Origin: Gemmobacter denitrificans
GTDB taxonomy: Bacteria > Pseudomonadota > Alphaproteobacteria > Rhodobacterales > Rhodobacteraceae
Length of the DNA: 64,000 nt
Direction: 5' to 3'
Assembly: GCF_036964905.1 (NCBI RefSeq)
Contig: NZ_JBALHR010000003.1
Span: 421,966 to 485,965, forward strand
Shown: one piece after another, positions 60,156 to 64,000 of the stretch
Position numbering within the stretch: the first letter of the stretch is position 1
Layout of the letters: every line of letters begins with the position of its first letter
Translations under genes and position numbers: made by a program
Notes under the pieces: generated by a model
The model's input: the letters and a program-made list of their open reading frames with translations, nothing else
Told to the model about the DNA's origin: nothing
The model's database searches: none

Positions 60156-61253
60156 ATGCCCGGCACCTTTGCCCGACCCCATCCCACACCGCCCAACGCT
60201 GGCCCGCCGCCGCCCGCGCGGCTGACCTTTGTGATCGTGCCGCGGTTCAACATGGCCACGCTCATCACCCTGATCGAACCCCTGAGGATCGCGAACTATC
60301 TGGCTTCCGCCCCGCTTTACCAATGGGACATCCTGTCGATGGAGGGCGAACGGGTGCCCGCTTCCAACGGGATCGACATTGCAGCCGCGCCGGTTTCAGA
60401 TCGTAACCGGCGGGGCGAGCTGATCTTCGTGCTGGCCAGTTGGGGGGCGGAACACTACGCCAATCGCGATCTGTTTTCGTGGTTGCGGCGTCAGGCGCGG
60501 GACGGGGCGCGGATCTGTGCGGTGGAACTGGGTTGCTATCTGCTGGCCCGGGCGGGGCTTCTGGCCGGGCGGCGCGTGGCGACCCATTGGTCCTGGGCCC
60601 CCGGTTTTCAGGAACAGTTCCCCGAAATTGCCATGTCGGACCAGTTGTTCACGCTGGAGGAACCGGTGCTGACCTGCGCGGGCGGGCTGGCAGGGGTGGA
60701 CATGATGCTGCGGCTGATCAGTGATGCGCATGGGGCCAGCATGGCCGCCGAAGTGGCGGACCAGATGCTGCATCACCCGATCCGCCCTGCCACCGCCCCG
60801 CAACGCCGCCATCAGGCGCCCGGGCCCGAGGCGGCGCAGGTACCGGAAGGTCTGCCCCCCTTGCTGCGCGAGGCTGTCGCGCTGATCGAAGGAAATATCG
60901 CAGACCCCCTGACGGTGCCCATGATCGCGGCTGCTCTGAACGTGTCGCAACGGCATCTGGAACGGCAGTTCCGGCAGGCCATCGGTTGCACGGTGGTGCA
61001 ATTCAGCACATTGGTGCGGCTGCAACATGCGCGGGTGCTGCTGATCTCCACCCCGCTTTCTGTGCGCGAGATCGCCACGGCAACCGGTTTCAACGCGCTT
61101 TCGCATTTTTCCGTGGCGTTCCGGCGTTGTTTTGGCCGTCGGCCTTCGGACTATCGGCAGGGCTGGCCGGATGGCGACAAGGCCCCCAGTTGGCCCGGCA
61201 CATTGGCCGGGTTTCTGGATGGTCTGCAGCAGCGGCACAAATCCCGGACCTGA
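60156..61253 (+). CDS. GlxA-family AraC-type transcriptional regulator
   Basis: This 365-residue protein joins a DJ-1/PfpI-like domain (LTFVIVPRFNMATLITLIEP, and ICAVELGCYLLARAGLLAGR with the Cys-nucleophile-like site) to a C-terminal AraC DNA-binding domain. It has two helix-turn-helix motifs (MIAAALNVSQRHLERQFRQA and VREIATATGFNALSHFSVAF). This group includes regulators of quaternary amine and arginine metabolism (GbdR, CdhR, ArgR). The start at 60156 has a weak ribosome site but is needed to keep the first beta strand. It is convergent with the flavin-oxidoreductase/aldehyde dehydrogenase pair, which it could control. Confidence 0.92.
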   Translation: MPGTFARPHPTPPNAGPPPPARLTFVIVPRFNMATLITLIEPLRIANYLASAPLYQWDILSMEGERVPASNGIDIAAAPVSDRNRRGELIFVLASWGAEHYANRDLFSWLRRQARDGARICAVELGCYLLARAGLLAGRRVATHWSWAPGFQEQFPEIAMSDQLFTLEEPVLTCAGGLAGVDMMLRLISDAHGASMAAEVADQMLHHPIRPATAPQRRHQAPGPEAAQVPEGLPPLLREAVALIEGNIADPLTVPMIAAALNVSQRHLERQFRQAIGCTVVQFSTLVRLQHARVLLISTPLSVREIATATGFNALSHFSVAFRRCFGRRPSDYRQGWPDGDKAPSWPGTLAGFLDGLQQRHKSRT

Positions 61254-61270
61254 TCGCGGGGTGTGGCCCG

Positions 61271-62305
61271 TCAGGCGAAGGCAGGGATCACATGCTGGCA
61301 GAACAGCTCCAGCGAGCGTTTCTGTTCCTTCAATCCCAGACCCAGGCTGGCGTAATAGATGAATTCGTCCACCCCGATCGCTTCATACAGTTTCAGCTTG
61401 GCGATCACCTCGTCGGGCGTGCCGAACATCAGGTTGCGCGACAGCATTTCGGGATCATATTCGGCGCGGTTGCCCAGTTGATCGAAGGGGATCGCCTTGG
61501 GAAAGCCGTTTTCCACATCGCCCATGTTCTTGAACAAGTTTTCGAATTGCGACAATTGCCGCTGTGCCGCGCGCACCGGGACCATCCAGTCCTCCTTGCG
61601 GTCATAGACCGCCGTATGCCGCATCATCGCCATGACCGGGCGACGCGCGCCCGGATTGTTGGCCAGCGCCTCGGCCATGCGGGCCATGTAGGTTTCGGCC
61701 TCTGCCATGTCGCGGGTCAATGGCCATGACTGGATGTTGCAGCCATGCCGGACGGCATAATCATAGGTGATCGGGGCACGGGCCGCGACCCAGACCGGCA
61801 CTTCAGCCTGCAGCGGCTTGGGGCAAGAAGTGGAGGTGGGGAAAGACCAGAACTCTCCGTCATGTTCGTAATCGCCCTTCCACAGCGCACGGATCGCCGG
61901 CAGCATTTCCTGCATGTAGCGCCAGGCGTCGGTCTGTTTCAGCCCCGGGCGCATCCGGTCGAATTCGCGCTGATAGGCGCCAGACCCGATACCGAATTCC
62001 AGCCGCCCGCCCGAAATCAGATCGACGAAGGCCGCCTCTCCCGCCGCCTTGATCGGGTGCCAGTAGGGGGCGGCGATGACGGCGGTGCCCAGACGGATGC
62101 GGCTGGTATGATTGGCCCACCAGGCCAGAATGGAAAACGGGTTCGGCGCGATGGTCATTTCCAGCGCGTGATGTTCCGCGGCCCAGGCGATGGTAAAGCC
62201 GCCCGCATCGGCCATCTGAACCATTTCCAGCGTGTGCCGGGCAACCTCGCGCATGTCGAGACTGTCGTCCATGCGTTCCAGATTGATCGCGAGTTGGAAT
62301 TTCAT
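61271..62305 (-). CDS. LLM-class flavin-dependent oxidoreductase (luciferase-like monooxygenase)
   Basis: This 344-residue TIM-barrel monooxygenase has family segments FTIAWAAEHHALEMTIAPNP near residue 38, RIRLGTAVIAAPYWHPIKAA and LEFGIGSGAYQREFDRM. LLM enzymes oxidise substrates with reduced FMN or F420 and oxygen. The gene starts 12 bases after the aldehyde dehydrogenase stop, so they form an operon; the monooxygenase could produce the aldehyde that the dehydrogenase oxidises. Confidence 0.92.
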   Translation of the reverse strand: MKFQLAINLERMDDSLDMREVARHTLEMVQMADAGGFTIAWAAEHHALEMTIAPNPFSILAWWANHTSRIRLGTAVIAAPYWHPIKAAGEAAFVDLISGGRLEFGIGSGAYQREFDRMRPGLKQTDAWRYMQEMLPAIRALWKGDYEHDGEFWSFPTSTSCPKPLQAEVPVWVAARAPITYDYAVRHGCNIQSWPLTRDMAEAETYMARMAEALANNPGARRPVMAMMRHTAVYDRKEDWMVPVRAAQRQLSQFENLFKNMGDVENGFPKAIPFDQLGNRAEYDPEMLSRNLMFGTPDEVIAKLKLYEAIGVDEFIYYASLGLGLKEQKRSLELFCQHVIPAFA

Positions 62306-62317
62306 GTCCCGGCTCCT

Positions 62318-63796
62318 TCAGCGCATGACAAAGGGGTTGGCAATCGGTTCGGATGACGTGTTGACCCAGATCGTCTTGGGCCGCGTATAGTCGAACATCG
62401 CCTGAAAGCCGCTTTCGCGGCCGTAGCCCGACCCTTTCACCCCGCCAAAGGCGGCGATGGGCGACACGACCCGATAGGTATTGATCCAGACGATGCCCGC
62501 CCGGATGGCGCGGGCCATCCGCATCTGCCTTGCGCCGTCGCGCGTGAAGATGCCCGCGGCAAGACCATGGGTTCCGGCATTGGCCAGCGCGATGGCCTCT
62601 TCTTCGGTATTGAACCGCAGGACCGACAGAACCGGGCCGAACAGTTCGGTATCCAGAATGGTCAGATCGGGGTGGGGGCAGTCGATGATCGTGGGTTCGA
62701 AATAGGTGCCGCCCAGCCCTGCGGGTTGCTGACCGCCGGTCAGCACGCGGCCGCCTTCCTGCCGGGCCAGGGCGATCTGGGCCTCGATATGGCGCAACTG
62801 CCCTTCAGTGCAGAGTGGGCCCATCTGGGTGTCATCCGCCATCGGATCGCCGATGCGGATGCCGCGGGCCAGACCGATCATCTGTTCCAGAAAGGCATCG
62901 GCGACATTGGCATGCAGAATCAGGCGCGATCCTGCCACGCAGCTTTGCCCGGTGGCCCCGAATATTCCCGCGACCGAACCGTTCACCGCGCTTTCAAGAT
63001 CGGCATCATCAAAGACGATGAAGGGCGATTTGCCGCCCAGTTCCAGCGAGACTTCGGCAAGGTTTTCGGCCGAATTGCGGATGATGTGCCGCGCCGCGCC
63101 AGGGCCGCCGGTAAAGGAGATCCGCGCCACCAGCGGATGACTGGTCAGCGCCCGGCCCACTTCGGCATGGCCCGTGACGATATTTACCACACCGGGCGGA
63201 AATCCGGCCTCGGCGATCAGCCGCCCGAACTCCAGCATCGGGACGGACGCATGTTCCGACACTTTCAGCACGATCGTATTGCCCGCCGCCAGCGCCGGGC
63301 CGATCTTCACCGCCGACAGGAACAGCTGCGAGTTCCACGGGACCACGGCGGCCACGACACCCAGCGGTTCGCGATTCGTGAAAACCATCAGGTCCGGCTT
63401 GTCGATCGGCAGCACTTCTCCGGCGATCTTGTCGGCTGCCCCGGCATAGAAGTGGAAGAATTCGCCAATGTATCTGGCCTGCCAGCGGGTTTCCTTCAGC
63501 ATCTTGCCGGTGTCGCGGGTTTCGGCCCAGCCCAGCGTTTCCGAATGTTCCGCCAGAAGATCGCCCAGCCTGCGCAGGCATTGTCCCCGCTGGCTTGGGG
63601 TCATGCTGGCCCATGGCCCTTGGGCAAAGGCCCGGTCTGCCGCCCGAACAGCGCGGTCCACATCGGCAGCGGTGGCCTCGGGGATGCGCGCCCAGACCTT
63701 GCCATCGATGGGCGAGGTGCTGTCAAACCAGCCGTTATCCGCAGCATCGACCCAAGCGCCGTCGATCAGCATCTGGAAATTCTGGATCCCGTCCAT
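62318..63796 (-). CDS. NAD(P)-dependent aldehyde dehydrogenase
   Basis: This 492-residue enzyme has all class motifs: VVPWNSQLFLSAVKIGPALA (cofactor helix), the general-base glutamate in VSLELGGKSPFIVF (~257), the nucleophile cysteine in ATGQSCVAGSRL (~291) and TELFGPVLSV near the end. It oxidises an aldehyde to the acid. The start at 63796 follows AGGGGGAA; an ATG 27 bases upstream is less likely. It heads a two-gene operon with the LLM monooxygenase. Substrate unknown; the regulator opposite hints at amine or amino-acid degradation. Confidence 0.93.
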   Translation of the reverse strand: MDGIQNFQMLIDGAWVDAADNGWFDSTSPIDGKVWARIPEATAADVDRAVRAADRAFAQGPWASMTPSQRGQCLRRLGDLLAEHSETLGWAETRDTGKMLKETRWQARYIGEFFHFYAGAADKIAGEVLPIDKPDLMVFTNREPLGVVAAVVPWNSQLFLSAVKIGPALAAGNTIVLKVSEHASVPMLEFGRLIAEAGFPPGVVNIVTGHAEVGRALTSHPLVARISFTGGPGAARHIIRNSAENLAEVSLELGGKSPFIVFDDADLESAVNGSVAGIFGATGQSCVAGSRLILHANVADAFLEQMIGLARGIRIGDPMADDTQMGPLCTEGQLRHIEAQIALARQEGGRVLTGGQQPAGLGGTYFEPTIIDCPHPDLTILDTELFGPVLSVLRFNTEEEAIALANAGTHGLAAGIFTRDGARQMRMARAIRAGIVWINTYRVVSPIAAFGGVKGSGYGRESGFQAMFDYTRPKTIWVNTSSEPIANPFVMR

Positions 63797-63925
63797 CGCA
63801 TTCCCCCTGTTTTTCCCATTCATGCCGTGGGAATTTCGGGATCAATTTCGAAAATCCGTCGTGTCTTGGCGAAAAACAGAAATGCGTCCCGCAGGGCTGC
63901 TGCAAATCTGAAGGCCAATCACAGT

Positions 63926-64000
63926 TAGTGTCCGCGGAGTTGGTGTAAATTCATCGCCGTTGGCGGTGTGATCCTGGGCGGCCATCGAGGTGTAGGATCG
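63926..64000. other. Non-coding window edge, possible insertion-sequence end
   Basis: After the aldehyde dehydrogenase promoter region, the last 75 bases begin TAGTGTCCGCGGAGTTGGTG and continue TAAATTCATCGCCGTTGGCG. They have no reading frame of note. The TGTCCGCGGAGTTGGTGTAA stretch reminds me of terminal sequences of IS256-type elements, but this is from memory and the rest of any element would lie outside the window. Confidence 0.3.

Noticed and set aside
1..64000. CRISPR arrays, tRNA and rRNA genes
   Set aside because: Scanning by eye found no regularly spaced repeats and no cloverleaf or rRNA-like sequence, including around the transposon relic.

Overview
The window is GC-rich chromosomal DNA from an alphaproteobacterium, most likely a member of the Rhodobacteraceae/Paracoccaceae. 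The signs are the alphaproteobacterial DUF1489 protein, a B12-dependent class II ribonucleotide reductase, a zur-znuCB/znuA locus with histidine-rich proteins, and the overall gene style. Genes are dense, often joined by 4-bp ATGA overlaps. No rRNA, tRNA, CRISPR array or complete insertion sequence is visible.

Layout. Bases 1-4545 hold the end of an OmpA-type gene, a LysR regulator, DUF1489 and nrdJ. Bases 4546-7200 are an island of different composition. It carries the decayed remains of a Tn7/Tn5053-like (TniA/TniB/TniQ) transposon: a TniA-like N-terminus joined out of frame to a TniQ-like C-terminal part, flanked by oppositely oriented TTTGTCC/GGACAAA repeats. From 7388 to 33790 the genes are housekeeping and transport: a BCCT carrier, a DapC-like aminotransferase, ftsK, hydrolases, nudC, an SLC13 permease, an EamA exporter, a YmdB-type phosphoesterase, a DEXH helicase, a PepSY membrane protein, the Zur-regulated zinc uptake genes, an aldose epimerase and a fatty acid desaturase.

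Bases 34043-39522 hold the most unusual unit: a membrane adenylate cyclase, an ABC-exporter-like protein whose nucleotide-binding domain has lost its Walker A lysine, catalytic glutamate and H-loop histidine and carries three copies of a Q-loop-like segment, a stand-alone cAMP-binding domain protein, and a metallo-beta-lactamase-fold hydrolase. Envelope polysaccharide-type genes follow (deacetylase, glycosyltransferase, nucleotide-sugar dehydrogenase, methyltransferase, phosphoesterase). A second cyclase at 48567 couples a histidine-bearing membrane domain and a [2Fe-2S] domain to a cyclase domain. Together with three calcineurin-type phosphoesterases, cyclic nucleotide metabolism is a recurring theme.

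A cobalamin riboswitch at about 44971-45199 precedes a CbiM-like permease, which fits the need of NrdJ for B12. The right part holds an MscS channel, a complete peptide/oligosaccharide-type ABC importer, three overlapping glycosyltransferase genes, a GlxA-type regulator and a convergent flavin monooxygenase/aldehyde dehydrogenase pair. The last 75 bases are non-coding and may be the edge of an insertion sequence.
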